Below are positions 1 through 8,645 of a stretch of DNA of 64,000 nt, one piece after another. The stretch covers positions 186,001 through 250,000 of the forward strand of contig NC_016645.1 in the NCBI RefSeq assembly GCF_000234805.1, read 5' to 3'. The stretch's first letter is position 1; each line of letters begins with the position of its first letter. Source of the DNA: Pyrobaculum ferrireducens (lineage in GTDB: Archaea > Thermoproteota > Thermoprotei > Thermoproteales > Thermoproteaceae). The position numbers and the translations under genes were made by a program. Below the pieces are notes generated by a model. It searched no databases. It saw only the letters and a list, made by a program, of their open reading frames with translations, and was not told the DNA's origin.

Positions 1-5
1 CTTCT

Positions 6-989
6 GTGGATTTTGCCTCTGTTCTTAGGCGTATTGGGGAGGCGGGGCCGCGTCATAGGCTTGATATTGGGGATCCCGACGTGCCTCCGCCGGGGGAGCT
101 TCTGGAGGCTTTGTCGCGTGTTGGGGATATGCGCTACGGCCCTCCGGAGGGTTTGCCGGAGTTTAGAGAGGCTGTGGCTTCTGTTTTTGGGGTGGAGCCT
201 GGGGAGGTGGTGGCGGTGGCCGGCGGGAGGCACGGCCTCGCCGCGCTTATGTGGGCTTTCCGCAGGAGGCGGCTCCTGACGCCGTCGCCTTACTACCCGG
301 GCTATTTCGAAATTGCGGAGGTCTTCGGGCTGGGGCTGGGGCTTGTGGAGTCCGGCGATGGGTGGTTGCCTAGATTCGCGGAGAGGGGGGTGTACGTGGT
401 GAACTACCCGAATAACCCCACGGGGGTTGTGTTGCCGAGGGAGAGGGTGAGGGAGCTTGTGGACGTGGCCGAGTTTGTGATTAGCGACGAGATTTACCGC
501 GACATTGTGTTTACGGAGTTCACCTCTCCCCTCGACATGTCGCCTAACGTGGCTGTTGTGCACAGCTTTTCTAAGGTCTTCTCGGTGCCCGGTCTTAGGC
601 TGGGGGCGGTGATTGCGCCTAGGGAGGTGGCTAGGGAGGTGGCCCGCTTTAACAAGGCGACTATCAATGTCCCCCCGACCCACGCCCAGAGGGCTGTGGC
701 GTCTGTGATAGACATACTGCCGAGGAGGAGGCGGGAGGTTTCCGAGATATACCGCGGCAGGGCGGAGCTCGCGGCGCGGTTGCTGAGGCTCCGGTTTGTG
801 AAGCCAGGGGGGGCGTTTTACATATTTGCAGAGGCGGGGGAGGGCTGTTTCGAGAAGGCGCTGGGCAGAGGCGTCTCTGTCCTTCCTGGGGAGCTCTACG
901 GGAGGGGCGGCCACGTGAGGATTGCCCTAGTGGAGGGGGAGGGGGCCCTGTCGGAGGCCTTCTCTGTGTTGAACGAGGTGTGTAGATAG
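6..989 (+). CDS. Class I/II PLP-dependent aminotransferase
   Basis: A 327-residue fold-type I aminotransferase that would move an amino group between an amino acid and a 2-oxoacid in the cytoplasm. The NYPNNPTG motif near residue 134 and the pyridoxal-lysine motif SFSKVFSVPGLRLG near residue 187 are both intact, and an arginine near the C-terminus (HVRIAL) fits the carboxylate clamp. The GTG start lies five bases from the window edge, so a longer N-terminus cannot be excluded, though the protein is only slightly shorter than usual (about 370-400). It sits 27 bases before archaeal shikimate kinase, which suggests a role in aromatic amino-acid synthesis; the substrate is inference. Confidence 0.85.
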   Translation: MDFASVLRRIGEAGPRHRLDIGDPDVPPPGELLEALSRVGDMRYGPPEGLPEFREAVASVFGVEPGEVVAVAGGRHGLAALMWAFRRRRLLTPSPYYPGYFEIAEVFGLGLGLVESGDGWLPRFAERGVYVVNYPNNPTGVVLPRERVRELVDVAEFVISDEIYRDIVFTEFTSPLDMSPNVAVVHSFSKVFSVPGLRLGAVIAPREVAREVARFNKATINVPPTHAQRAVASVIDILPRRRREVSEIYRGRAELAARLLRLRFVKPGGAFYIFAEAGEGCFEKALGRGVSVLPGELYGRGGHVRIALVEGEGALSEAFSVLNEVCR

Positions 990-1015
990 ATTTATAGAGG
1001 TGCGTACCGCCTCTA

Positions 1016-1831
1016 GTGCAGTGCGCCGTTGCGTGTGCATACGGAGGGGGGACTGTGATCAACGCCATAGCCACTGGGCACGGGGCGGCTTTCCCCATAT
1101 CGCTGAGGGTGGTGGCTGAGGTGTGCCGCTCCGACCGGACCTCGGTCTCTACCTACGCCGACGTGGACGTGGGGCCTGTGGTGAGGATCGTGGAGAGGGT
1201 TGCCGAGAGGTTCGGGACTGGGCCACTCGCCGTCAGAATCACCGGCGACTTGCCCACTGCGGGTGGGCTTAAGTCTAGTAGCGCCACGGTCAACGCAATT
1301 ATCAGGGCGGCGGCGTCGCTGGCCGGGGCCGAGGTGGATCTCTTCGACGTGGCTAGGCTAAACGCCGAGTTGAGCAAGTGGGCTGGGATAAGCGTCACGG
1401 GGGCTTTTGACGACGCCGTGGCGAGCGCCGTGGGGAGGAGCTACCTCACCGACAACCACAAGCTTGTGGTGATTAGAGAGCTGGACGTGTCTGGGAGGGC
1501 CGTCGTGTTGATACCGCCTTACGAGAAGAGGAGGCATAGGCTCGAGGAGATGAGGGCCGTGGCGCCTCTGGTTAGGACCGCGGTGGCCTACGCGGGGCTG
1601 GGCATGTGGAGAGAGGCGATGATGATAAACGCCGCGGCTTACGGCTACGCCCTGGGCTACCCGCCGGAGCCGTGGCTAGAGGCGCTGAGGAGGGGGGCCG
1701 TGGGCGGGGTGTCGGGCACCGGGCCCTCCCACGTCTTTATCACAGACGACCCGGAGGGCCTCGCCGAGGCTCTGTCTAAATACGGCAGGGTCTACGTAGT
1801 GGACATACCGCAGTCGCCCTGCTCCACGTAG
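1016..1831 (+). CDS. aroK: Archaeal shikimate kinase (GHMP family)
   Basis: Phosphorylates shikimate at the 3-hydroxyl with ATP in the chorismate pathway. The 271-residue protein belongs to the GHMP kinase superfamily that replaces bacterial AroK in archaea. The phosphate-binding loop is visible as PTAGGLKSSSA near residue 82, and a late glycine-rich GGVSGTGPSH motif near residue 237 is typical. The GTG start gives an N-terminus with the expected small beta-strand (GGGTVINAIATGHGAAF). The last 40 bases overlap convergently with the GH31 glycosidase gene on the other strand. The preceding aminotransferase is probably co-transcribed. Confidence 0.9.
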   Translation: MQCAVACAYGGGTVINAIATGHGAAFPISLRVVAEVCRSDRTSVSTYADVDVGPVVRIVERVAERFGTGPLAVRITGDLPTAGGLKSSSATVNAIIRAAASLAGAEVDLFDVARLNAELSKWAGISVTGAFDDAVASAVGRSYLTDNHKLVVIRELDVSGRAVVLIPPYEKRRHRLEEMRAVAPLVRTAVAYAGLGMWREAMMINAAAYGYALGYPPEPWLEALRRGAVGGVSGTGPSHVFITDDPEGLAEALSKYGRVYVVDIPQSPCST

Positions 1832-3870
1832 GTGCCGATCCTCGCGGCGGCCCCCCGCGCCCTCACGCCGTCTACCTCAACCTCCACCAGCGCCTCCCCC
1901 AGTATGTATATGCCGCGCCACCTGCATCCGGCCTTCACAGAGTTACCTCTGCGCTCTACGCGCACGGGGCCCTCGTCTGTGTATATGGTCCACTCCCCCT
2001 CTCCATATATCAACAAGCCCTCCTGGGTGGGCACGGCGGAGCCCGCCCTTATGTAGAGAGGCATCTGGGACTCCGAGGCGACCCAGCTGGGGCCTAGGTG
2101 GGCCCTCCCGGTCTCCAGCTCCAGCCAGGCCCCCCTGGGGAGGTAGACGTCCCTCCCCCTCGCCCCCTTGTCTAGTATGGGGGCGTAGAGGAGGTGGGGC
2201 CCCACCATGTACTCGTCGTGTATCTTAAACGCGTCTTCGTCGTCGGGGAACTCTAAGCCGAGGGGCCTCACTATGGGGTAGCCGTGTAGATGGGCGGCCC
2301 ATGCGAGGTGGCGGAGGTACGGCATGAGCCTCAGCCTCAGCCTCACTGCCTCCAGAGCCATCTGCCTGTACTTAGCGGGTAGTCTGGTGAGCTCCGCGTC
2401 TGGCGTGGCCTTGTCCCTATGGACGCGGAACAAGGGGAACAGAGCCGCCGCCTGGTACCACCTAGCCACCAGCTCGTAATCGCCGACGCCGGCGAAGCCC
2501 CCCACGTCGGCCCCCACGAAGGGGACTCCGGAGGCCGAGAGGCCGAGCACCGCCATCACGGTCAGCCTAAGCCCCTCCCAGGTGCTGGGCACGTCGCCGG
2601 TCCACAAAGCGGCGTATTTCTGAATACCCAGGTAGCCCGATCTGGAGAGTATGAAGGGCTCCCTCCCAGCCCTCCGCAACGCCTCGTACGTGGCCTCGGC
2701 CTCGAAGTAGGGGTATAGCCCCCGCACTTTTTCATGGGGGATCTTCTCTCCGTTGAAGACGTGGTAGGCGCCGCGGGGCGCCCTGCAGTAAAGCTCTTCC
2801 CTCGTGAGGGGGTGCGGCGTGGCCCCCGCCAGGGCGTAGATCCTAGACCTGGTGGCCAGCGCGTCGCAGTTGAAAACCGTGGGCTCGTTCATGTCTAGCC
2901 ACACGCCGTCTATCCCGAAGCTGGCGACGAACTCCTCCACCAACGCCGCCCAAGCCTCCCTACACCGGGGGTTTAGGAAGTCGGGCAACGCCGAGAGGCC
3001 GGGCCACCCCCTCGCGAGGAAGATCTCGTCGTTCTCCGTGACGAGTAGACAGTCTAGCAGTTTCTCGAAGGGCTTATAGCCGGGCTCCGCCTTGATGTAC
3101 GGATCTATAATCGCGACTACCCTCACCCCCAGCTCGTGCATCTCCTCCACAAAGCCGCGGGGGTCCGGGAACTTCTTGAAATCCCAAGTGAACTGCTTGT
3201 AGCGGTCCATGTAGTCGATGTCTAGATACACCGCCTCTACAGGCGCCGCCTCTAGCACCTCCTTCACCACCTCGGCGGCGGCCGTCTGGGGCTCGTAGGA
3301 GTATCTCGATATGTGAAGCCCCATGGCCCACCTCGGCGGCAGGAAGGGTCTGCCGGTCGCCTCGCTGTATGTCTCGTACACCTCAAGGGGGGCTGGCCCG
3401 AAGAAGAGGTACACCTCCGGCATGTCCTCCACCTCCACCACCACCTCGCCGTATCTAGTAGCTCCTATGTCGGCGACGCCGTAGGCCGGGCTGTTAACCG
3501 CAACGCCAAAGGCCCTGCCCCCCTCCACAAAGACGAGGAGGGGGATTGAGGCGTAGAGGGGGTCCATCCCTAGCTGGTAGCCGTAGAGGTCGTTGTTGAA
3601 AAGCACAAAGCGGCCCCTCCTCCTATCAGGCGGATAAGCCCTGGTGCCGAGGCCGAAGACGTGCTCCCTGGCTCCCAGCCTCTTCCGTATAGCCACGCCG
3701 CCGCGTGTCTGCTCGACGACCAGCTCCGTCTCCACGCCGCAACACGAAGCCCTAAGCGACCTGCCGTCGAAGGTTGCGTGGGGCCGCGGCTCGCCGGGGG
3801 GTAGATCGAATGTAAGTATCTGCCTACCCAACGTCAGCTTTACGCTTTTCTTTCCCACCTGCAGAGACAC
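1792..3870 (-). CDS. GH31 alpha-glucosidase/alpha-xylosidase
   Basis: A 692-residue glycoside hydrolase of family 31, which releases alpha-linked glucose or xylose from oligosaccharides with retention of configuration. The catalytic nucleophile is the Asp of WLDMNEP near residue 325, and the acid/base is expected in WTGDVPSTW near residue 423. An N-terminal beta-sandwich domain precedes the barrel. No signal peptide is seen, so the enzyme is probably cytoplasmic. The start is GTG. Length matches archaeal MalA-type enzymes (about 690). Glucosidase versus xylosidase cannot be decided here. Confidence 0.9.
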   Translation of the reverse strand: MSLQVGKKSVKLTLGRQILTFDLPPGEPRPHATFDGRSLRASCCGVETELVVEQTRGGVAIRKRLGAREHVFGLGTRAYPPDRRRGRFVLFNNDLYGYQLGMDPLYASIPLLVFVEGGRAFGVAVNSPAYGVADIGATRYGEVVVEVEDMPEVYLFFGPAPLEVYETYSEATGRPFLPPRWAMGLHISRYSYEPQTAAAEVVKEVLEAAPVEAVYLDIDYMDRYKQFTWDFKKFPDPRGFVEEMHELGVRVVAIIDPYIKAEPGYKPFEKLLDCLLVTENDEIFLARGWPGLSALPDFLNPRCREAWAALVEEFVASFGIDGVWLDMNEPTVFNCDALATRSRIYALAGATPHPLTREELYCRAPRGAYHVFNGEKIPHEKVRGLYPYFEAEATYEALRRAGREPFILSRSGYLGIQKYAALWTGDVPSTWEGLRLTVMAVLGLSASGVPFVGADVGGFAGVGDYELVARWYQAAALFPLFRVHRDKATPDAELTRLPAKYRQMALEAVRLRLRLMPYLRHLAWAAHLHGYPIVRPLGLEFPDDEDAFKIHDEYMVGPHLLYAPILDKGARGRDVYLPRGAWLELETGRAHLGPSWVASESQMPLYIRAGSAVPTQEGLLIYGEGEWTIYTDEGPVRVERRGNSVKAGCRWRGIYILGEALVEVEVDGVRARGAAARIGTYVEQGDCGMSTT

Positions 3871-3959
3871 CGGTGGTGAATATTGGCGCTATTTAAATCA
3901 CCCCCCGTGCCGGGCGCCGGACCATTAAAGATCTAATAGACTGGAAAAACCGTGGGCCT

Positions 3960-4150
3960 GTGAAGTGGCGGATAGATACTGAGCGGTATAAACGGGATAG
4001 GCTTAGAGAGGCCCTCCGCGACGCGGAGGTGTTAGGCGGCCCCCGGGGCTGGGTTACACGTTTAGATTGCCCTTAACCTACACGCTCTTCGGCTCAACGG
4101 CCTTAATCCAGACAGCGAGATCTCGCCGACGCGATGGAGGAGTTTGTTAA
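3960..4150 (+). pseudogene. Possible decayed small gene between GH31 and DUF2175
   Basis: A TATA-like stretch near 3926 is followed, at leaderless distance, by a GTG at 3960. The first frame encodes a short charged peptide (IDTERYKRDRLREALRDAEV) and stops after 38 codons. A second frame (LPLTYTLFGSTAL) continues directly, and a third ends with DAMEEFVKRL and a stop near 4160. Three short coding-like pieces in different frames suggest a small gene broken by indels. No family was recognised, and the reading could be chance. Confidence 0.3.
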
Positions 4151-4187
4151 AAGGCTGTAGAGGATGCGGCTATGTTAAAAAAGGGGG

Positions 4188-4505
4188 CTAGGGTTGGCTA
4201 GTGGTGATTTCATTTGTCAGCTTGGCGGCTAGAGTCTCTAGCTGTTTGCGTATTTCTCTTATGCGTTCTTTGGTTTTTTCGTTTTGGGCTAGGTATTCTA
4301 GCTGTTTGGCGAGGACTATGCCTTCGTGTAGGTAGTGGTCTAGTCTGAGCAACGCCGCGGCGTCGACGTCTTTGTACAGCATGCCGGACAGCTCTTTTTC
4401 TAGACACTCCCAGTGGACGGGGCCCTTGGCGTAGAAAGTGAAGACCTGCCCCTCCACCACCTCCTCTCCACACACCGCGCATTTCCACTTCTTTAACTGG
4501 CGCAT
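4188..4505 (-). CDS. DUF2175 zinc-binding protein
   Basis: A 105-residue protein of the archaeal DUF2175 family, function unknown. The N-terminus holds a treble-clef-like zinc site: CAVC near residue 10, then HWEC near residue 32. The rest is predicted helical (residues 45-98) and ends in a charged helix. It is divergent from the ribosomal protein L3 gene, sharing a short AT-rich promoter gap. Family assignment comes from length and the Cys/His pattern. Confidence 0.75.
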   Translation of the reverse strand: MRQLKKWKCAVCGEEVVEGQVFTFYAKGPVHWECLEKELSGMLYKDVDAAALLRLDHYLHEGIVLAKQLEYLAQNEKTKERIREIRKQLETLAAKLTNEITTSQP

Positions 4506-4579
4506 GTATCGCCACCGAATTGCGTATTTATAGATTGGTGGAGTTTGAAAGTTTATAAACTAGGCCGTTGCGGGGCGCT

Positions 4580-5596
4580 ATGGGTCTTAAGATTAATAGG
4601 CCGCGCCGCGGCTCGATGGGGGTGTACCCGAGGAAGCGCGCCGCGGATATCGTGCCCAGGGTGCGCAACTGGCCAGATGTAAATCTTGGCAGGCCCACGT
4701 TGCTGGGGTTCGCGGCGTATAAAGCCGGGATGGTTCACGCAGTGGTGGTGGACGACAGGCCCACCAGCCCGCTCTACGGCAAGGAGGTGGTGAGGGCGGT
4801 TACTGTGCTGGATGCCCCGCCGCTTTACGTCTGGGGGGTGAGGCTCTACACCCTAGACCCGGCAAACGGCTACCGGCGCGCAGTGGCTGAGGTCTGGTCT
4901 GCGGAGTTGCCGAAGTACCTCCATAGGGTTTTGACACTGCCGGAGAAGGTGGATGTGGAGAAGCAGATGAAGAAGCTGGAGGAGTTTAGAGACGTAGCGG
5001 TGGACGTGAGGGCTCTAGTCGCGATGCAACCCCACCTCTCTGGCATCGGCAAGAAGACCCCCGAGCTGTTGGAGATACCGGTTGGGGGAGTGCCGAGCAT
5101 AGATGAGAGGATAAAATACGCCGTCTCTCTACTCGGCAAGACCGTGTCGCCCAAGGATGTGTTTACGGCGGGTCAGCTTGTCGACGTGATTGCAGTTACC
5201 AAGGGGAAGGGCTACCAGGGCGTCGTTAAGAGGTTTGGCGTCACCATCCTGCCCCGTTGGCATAAGCACAGGAAGGGCCACAGGAGGACCGGCACCATAG
5301 GCCCCCAGGCTCCGGCTTTGATGTTTACACAGCCGAGGCCCGGCCAGATGGGGTTCCACCAGAGGACTGAGTATAACAAGAGGCTGTTGAAAATCGGCGA
5401 GAACGGTGCCGAGATTACGCCGAAGTCCGGCTTCCTCCACTACGGAGTGGTGAAGGGGCCGTACATCCTCGTGCAGGGCAGTGTCCCCGGGGCGAGGAAG
5501 AGGCTGGTGGTGCTTAGGTACCCAGTGAGGCCGCCTCGCAAGGCGCCGCCCGCCGCGGAGCCGCAGGTGGTTTGGGTAAGTTCACAAAGTTTATAA
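4580..5596 (+). CDS. rpl3: 50S ribosomal protein L3
   Basis: Large-subunit ribosomal protein uL3, which organises the 23S rRNA near the peptidyl transferase centre. The archaeal signature MGLKINRPRRGSMG opens the protein and the conserved central segment FHQRTEYNKRLLKIGENG is near residue 255. The TATA box TTTATAAAC at 4552-4560 lies about 25 bases above the ATG at 4580, so I chose this leaderless start over an in-frame TTG at 4568. Length 338 matches archaeal L3. It heads a cluster with L4 and L23, the usual order of the S10 operon. Confidence 0.97.
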   Translation: MGLKINRPRRGSMGVYPRKRAADIVPRVRNWPDVNLGRPTLLGFAAYKAGMVHAVVVDDRPTSPLYGKEVVRAVTVLDAPPLYVWGVRLYTLDPANGYRRAVAEVWSAELPKYLHRVLTLPEKVDVEKQMKKLEEFRDVAVDVRALVAMQPHLSGIGKKTPELLEIPVGGVPSIDERIKYAVSLLGKTVSPKDVFTAGQLVDVIAVTKGKGYQGVVKRFGVTILPRWHKHRKGHRRTGTIGPQAPALMFTQPRPGQMGFHQRTEYNKRLLKIGENGAEITPKSGFLHYGVVKGPYILVQGSVPGARKRLVVLRYPVRPPRKAPPAAEPQVVWVSSQSL

Positions 5597-5615
5597 ACGG
5601 GGCGCAACAGGCGCA

Positions 5616-6467
5616 GTGATGAACGAGGTGTTGCTTAAGTTTAAGTTGCTGGATCTCAGCCCCTATCTACAGCCATTGCCGGAGGGGCCTGTGCGCAAGC
5701 TGAAGGTATACGGCCCGGACGGGGCCTACGTGGCGGATATAGACGCCCCCATACACTTCCTAGAGCCGGTTCGGCCGGATTTAATCAGGAGGGCGTATCT
5801 AAGCGCTCTGAGCGCGCGGTTCCAGCCAAAGGGCGTGTACGAAGGCGCCGGCAAGGAGCACAGCTGTGAGTCGTTCGGCGTGGGGCTTGGGATAGCCAGA
5901 ATTCCGCGGTACAAGGGCTCTCTCTGGCCCAGGGGCTGTTTTGCCCCCAACACCAGAGGCGGCAGGAGGGCCCACCCGCCTAGGGTGGAGAAGAAGCTCC
6001 ACGAGGAGATTAACAAGAAGGAGAAGAACTTGGCTATTAGGTCGGCCATCGCGGCCACGGGCTACAAGTCGTGGGTGGCGGCGAGGGGCCACGTGGTTGA
6101 CAAGGTGCCGGCGCTTCCGGTCGTGGTTACGGGAGACGTGGAGAAGATAGGCAGGGCGAGGGAGGCGAGGAAGTTGTTACAGGCGCTGGGGCTGTGGCTA
6201 GACGTCGAAAGGGCCGCGGAGGGGGTTAAGATTAGGTCTGGCAAGGGCAAGATGAGGGGGAGGCGGTACAAGGAGCCCAAGAGCGTGTTGGTAGTGGTCT
6301 CAGACGCGAAGGCGCCTCTGGTGGCGGCTGTGAGGAATTTCCCAGGCGTCGACGTAGTCGCTGTGAATAACCTAAATATGCTGGTTCTCGCGCCTGGAGG
6401 CGTCCCGGGGAGGCTGACCCTCTGGACTGTCCCGGCTGTAGAAAAACTCGGCGGGTTGTTCTTATGA
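5616..6467 (+). CDS. rpl4: 50S ribosomal protein L4
   Basis: Ribosomal protein uL4 (archaeal L4/L1e type, about 283 residues), which lines the exit tunnel. The conserved RGGRRAHPPRVEKK segment near residue 112 and the C-terminal NLNMLVLAPGG are present. A second TTTATAAAC box at 5590-5598 sits inside the 19-base gap after L3, at leaderless distance from the GTG/ATG pair at 5616 and 5619, so L4 can be transcribed independently of L3. The stop overlaps the L23 start by 4 bases (ATGA). Confidence 0.97.
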   Translation: MMNEVLLKFKLLDLSPYLQPLPEGPVRKLKVYGPDGAYVADIDAPIHFLEPVRPDLIRRAYLSALSARFQPKGVYEGAGKEHSCESFGVGLGIARIPRYKGSLWPRGCFAPNTRGGRRAHPPRVEKKLHEEINKKEKNLAIRSAIAATGYKSWVAARGHVVDKVPALPVVVTGDVEKIGRAREARKLLQALGLWLDVERAAEGVKIRSGKGKMRGRRYKEPKSVLVVVSDAKAPLVAAVRNFPGVDVVAVNNLNMLVLAPGGVPGRLTLWTVPAVEKLGGLFL

Positions 6468-6709
6468 TTAGGAGGCTGGTTGTGACGGAGAAGGCGCTGC
6501 GGCTCGCCGAGAAGGAGAACAAGATTACCCTAGTCGTTGAGAGGGACGCCACCAAGAAGCAGATAGCGGATGAGGTGAAGAGGCTCTACGGCGTCGACGT
6601 AGAGAAGGTCAACACTGTGATAACGCCACGGGGCGAGAAGAAGGCCTATGTGAAGCTAACCAAAGAGCATAACGCAATGGATCTCCTCAGCAGACTCGGC
6701 GTGTTGTAA
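6464..6709 (+). CDS. rpl23: 50S ribosomal protein L23
   Basis: An 81-residue uL23, a tunnel-exit protein that docks SRP and nascent-chain factors. It begins MIRRLVVTEKALRLAEKEN and has the family core VEKVNTVITPRGEKKAYVKL. It is coupled to L4 by a 4-base ATGA overlap. No further S10-operon genes (L2, S19, L22) follow; the cluster ends here, as is common in Thermoproteales where the operon is split. Confidence 0.97.
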   Translation: MIRRLVVTEKALRLAEKENKITLVVERDATKKQIADEVKRLYGVDVEKVNTVITPRGEKKAYVKLTKEHNAMDLLSRLGVL

Positions 6710-6714
6710 CCTTT

Positions 6715-6768
6715 GATCAGTTCGTGGGTTCCTCTTCACCAATCCGAACTAAAGACCTGCATCACCTC
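6715..6768 (-). ncRNA. C/D box sRNA (2'-O-methylation guide)
   Basis: Read on the minus strand: box C TGATGC (6764-6759), 12-base guide AGGTCTTTAGTT, box D' CGGA (6746-6743), 4-base spacer, box C' TGAAGA (6738-6733), 12-base guide GGAACCCACGAA, box D CTGA (6720-6717). The spacing is that of crenarchaeal C/D sRNAs. A TATA-like AAAATATAAT near 6793 lies 26 bases above the expected 5' end. By the N+5 rule the D guide would direct methylation of a U in UUCGUGGGUUCC and the D' guide of an A in AACUAAAGACCU; targets were not searched. Box C and D' are slightly off consensus. Confidence 0.7.
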
Positions 6769-6788
6769 TATCTCCCTCCTGCCCTCTA

Positions 6789-7151
6789 TTATATTTTTCT
6801 GAGGAGTCTGAGCCACGTGGCTATAGACTCGCCGCCTGCTACATATTTATTGCGTATTAGCCAGTACTGTGTCGTTAACCCGTTGTGGACTAGGTAGGCG
6901 GCGAACATATTTACCAAAATCTTGGCCTGCCCCCTCCTCACGAGCCCCTTGACGTACTGCTCGGGGTAGTCTCTAGCGACTGGGTTGCCCCTCTCAGCCG
7001 CCTCTCTCGCCCTTATCGAGAAGAGCTTCACACCCACCTCTCTTAGCCACTTTTCGAATTTCTCTAACTCGGCGTTGAAGGCCTTTGCGATGTCTGTGGA
7101 GGTAAACTGGCCCCAGTACTGCTTGAGTTCTTTTAAAATAGACTCCACCAA
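6789..7151 (-). CDS. Conserved hypothetical protein, helical
   Basis: A 120-residue protein I do not recognise. It is mostly amphipathic helix and contains no cysteines or recognisable catalytic motif; residues 5-40 (KELKQYWGQFTSTDIAKAFNAEL) and the C-terminal ESIATWLRLLRKI look like packing helices. Codon use matches its neighbours. It lies just upstream of the csl4 promoter side and convergent to the L23 gene, with the C/D sRNA beyond its stop; the sRNA promoter lies in its last codons. Probably a lineage-specific protein. Confidence 0.65.
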   Translation of the reverse strand: MVESILKELKQYWGQFTSTDIAKAFNAELEKFEKWLREVGVKLFSIRAREAAERGNPVARDYPEQYVKGLVRRGQAKILVNMFAAYLVHNGLTTQYWLIRNKYVAGGESIATWLRLLRKI

Positions 7152-7178
7152 GTCGATAGTTTAGTGTTTTTATAAAAG

Positions 7179-7715
7179 TTACGTGGAATAGTGCCCTATT
7201 GCCATCTTTCTCTTAACCTCCACACCGCAGTTGGGGCAGTACAGCGCGGAGCCCCTCCTCCTCAGTACAGATCCGCACCTGGGGCAGCGGGACAGCACCA
7301 CGCCGTAGGTGGGGCCTCTTATAGAGACGACGATGGGAGGCCCGCGTGTTGACACAACTCTCCCTCTTATGTAGTCTCCTATGCCCACCTCGCCGTCTGA
7401 GAAGAAGTGCGGCAAGACGCCGGATACTATATATTTCAGCTCAGAGGGCCCCCTGCCCTCCTCAACTGCGAAGCATCTCAACTGGTAGGCCCTCCTCCCC
7501 TCGCCGGTGACCTGGCAGTAGACTACGGAGCCCGTCTGCGGAATCGCGGGCGGCCTCACCGGCTTTACAACGGCCGTGTGGGTCTTCTCGTCGTACGCCG
7601 CGACCCCCAGCGCCGCGGCTATGTACCGGTAGTCGACGGCGTACACCGCGCCCTTTGTCTCAAACTCCTCGGCGTATGCCACCAGCTCGCCTGGCGTCAC
7701 TATTATCTTCCTCAT
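7179..7715 (-). CDS. csl4: Exosome RNA-binding subunit Csl4
   Basis: Cap subunit of the archaeal RNA exosome, which feeds RNA into the Rrp41/Rrp42 ring and recruits DnaG. The N-terminal domain begins with KIIVTPGELVAYAEEF; an S1-type domain follows (GDYIRGRVVSTRGPPIVVSI, residues 110-140); the C-terminus is a zinc ribbon with CPRC near 145 and CPNC near 160. Length 178 fits archaeal Csl4. It is transcribed divergently from the DUF2067/rpoL/nep1 set. Confidence 0.92.
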   Translation of the reverse strand: MRKIIVTPGELVAYAEEFETKGAVYAVDYRYIAAALGVAAYDEKTHTAVVKPVRPPAIPQTGSVVYCQVTGEGRRAYQLRCFAVEEGRGPSELKYIVSGVLPHFFSDGEVGIGDYIRGRVVSTRGPPIVVSIRGPTYGVVLSRCPRCGSVLRRRGSALYCPNCGVEVKRKMAIGHYST

Positions 7716-7769
7716 GGCTTGTCTTCATCGGCTTCTTTAAATTTTTAACCCCAGCCCCGTGGGGAGTAG

Positions 7770-8357
7770 GTGTATTTAACTCTGTCTTTCAAATTCCGAA
7801 CGAGAGAGGAGGTGGAGCGCTTCCTCACACTGCTGGAGAGACACGTGAAGACGCCTTACTTAGTGAACACGCGCCTTACACACGTCTACATCCAGCTGGA
7901 GGGCGACGCCAGGGAGCTTAAAGACGCCGCCGCCGTGGTGAAGAGCTTGGCGGGCCTCGCCAAGGGCGCCCGGCGAAGTCTCCAAATCCCCCTCCTTGTG
8001 TTGTTTAGAGATGCGGAATTGGTGAGGCCTGTGCCCCCCGACGCAGTTGCAGACGCCCTATCTGCGACGGGGCGCCCCTCCACAGTCCGCGGAGACGTCC
8101 TAGTAACATCCGCCAGCTACGAGGAGGTGCTCTCCACAGCTGAAAAGCTGTCAAGGCTGTATGAAGAGGCTGAGAAGCTACCGCTCACCCCCCAGGCCAA
8201 GAAGGTAGCCGTTGTCTACGCCTTCGCAAAGGGTCTGCCGGTGGAGAAGGCAGTAGAGGAGCTAGTAAGCGAGGGGTTTTTGAACAGAGGCGGAGTCATC
8301 AGCTTGAGGTACAGACTGGAGGAGGCTAGGCGTATGCTTCAATCAAAATTTAAATAA
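7770..8357 (+). CDS. DUF2067 family protein
   Basis: A 195-residue archaeal protein of the DUF2067 family, function unknown. It reads as two alpha/beta modules, one about 1-65 and one about 75-135, followed by a helical tail rich in charged residues. A GTG start is used, about 20 bases below a TTTAAATTTTTAA stretch. It precedes rpoL by 18 bases and may be co-transcribed with rpoL and nep1, pointing to an RNA-related role by context only. Confidence 0.7.
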   Translation: MYLTLSFKFRTREEVERFLTLLERHVKTPYLVNTRLTHVYIQLEGDARELKDAAAVVKSLAGLAKGARRSLQIPLLVLFRDAELVRPVPPDAVADALSATGRPSTVRGDVLVTSASYEEVLSTAEKLSRLYEEAEKLPLTPQAKKVAVVYAFAKGLPVEKAVEELVSEGFLNRGGVISLRYRLEEARRMLQSKFK

Positions 8358-8375
8358 GTCTAGGTGGTTTGAGGC

Positions 8376-8645
8376 GTGTTGCAGATCGAAATCCTGAAGC
8401 TAGATGACCGCTACCTAGAGATCAAGGCCAGGGGGGACACGTACACCCTATTCTCCCCCCTCGTGGAGTACCTCTCAAACGACCCCGACGTGGAGTACGT
8501 GCAGTTCGACGTAGATCACCCCCTGCAGGAAAACGTATACTTCAAAATAAAGATGAAGAGGGGCAACCCGCTAGACGCTGTGCAGAGGGCGGTAAATGCG
8601 ATACTGTCCGACCTAGAGGAGCTGGAGAAGAGCTTCTTTTCGTGA
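8376..8645 (+). CDS. rpoL: DNA-directed RNA polymerase subunit L
   Basis: The 89-residue archaeal homologue of Rpb11 and of the alpha N-terminal domain. It pairs with RpoD (Rpb3) as the assembly platform of RNA polymerase. The family motif VDHPLQENVYFKI is near residue 46, and the C-terminal helix AVQRAVNAILSDLEELEKSF is the dimer helix. The GTG start lies below an ATTTAAATA box at about 8348. The stop overlaps the nep1 start by four bases. Confidence 0.95.
   Translation: MLQIEILKLDDRYLEIKARGDTYTLFSPLVEYLSNDPDVEYVQFDVDHPLQENVYFKIKMKRGNPLDAVQRAVNAILSDLEELEKSFFS

Noticed and set aside
3957-3985. C/D-like TGAAGT-N12-CTGA half motif
   Set aside because: No box C or D' at the right distance upstream; the sequence reads better as the start of a small decayed protein gene with its own TATA box.
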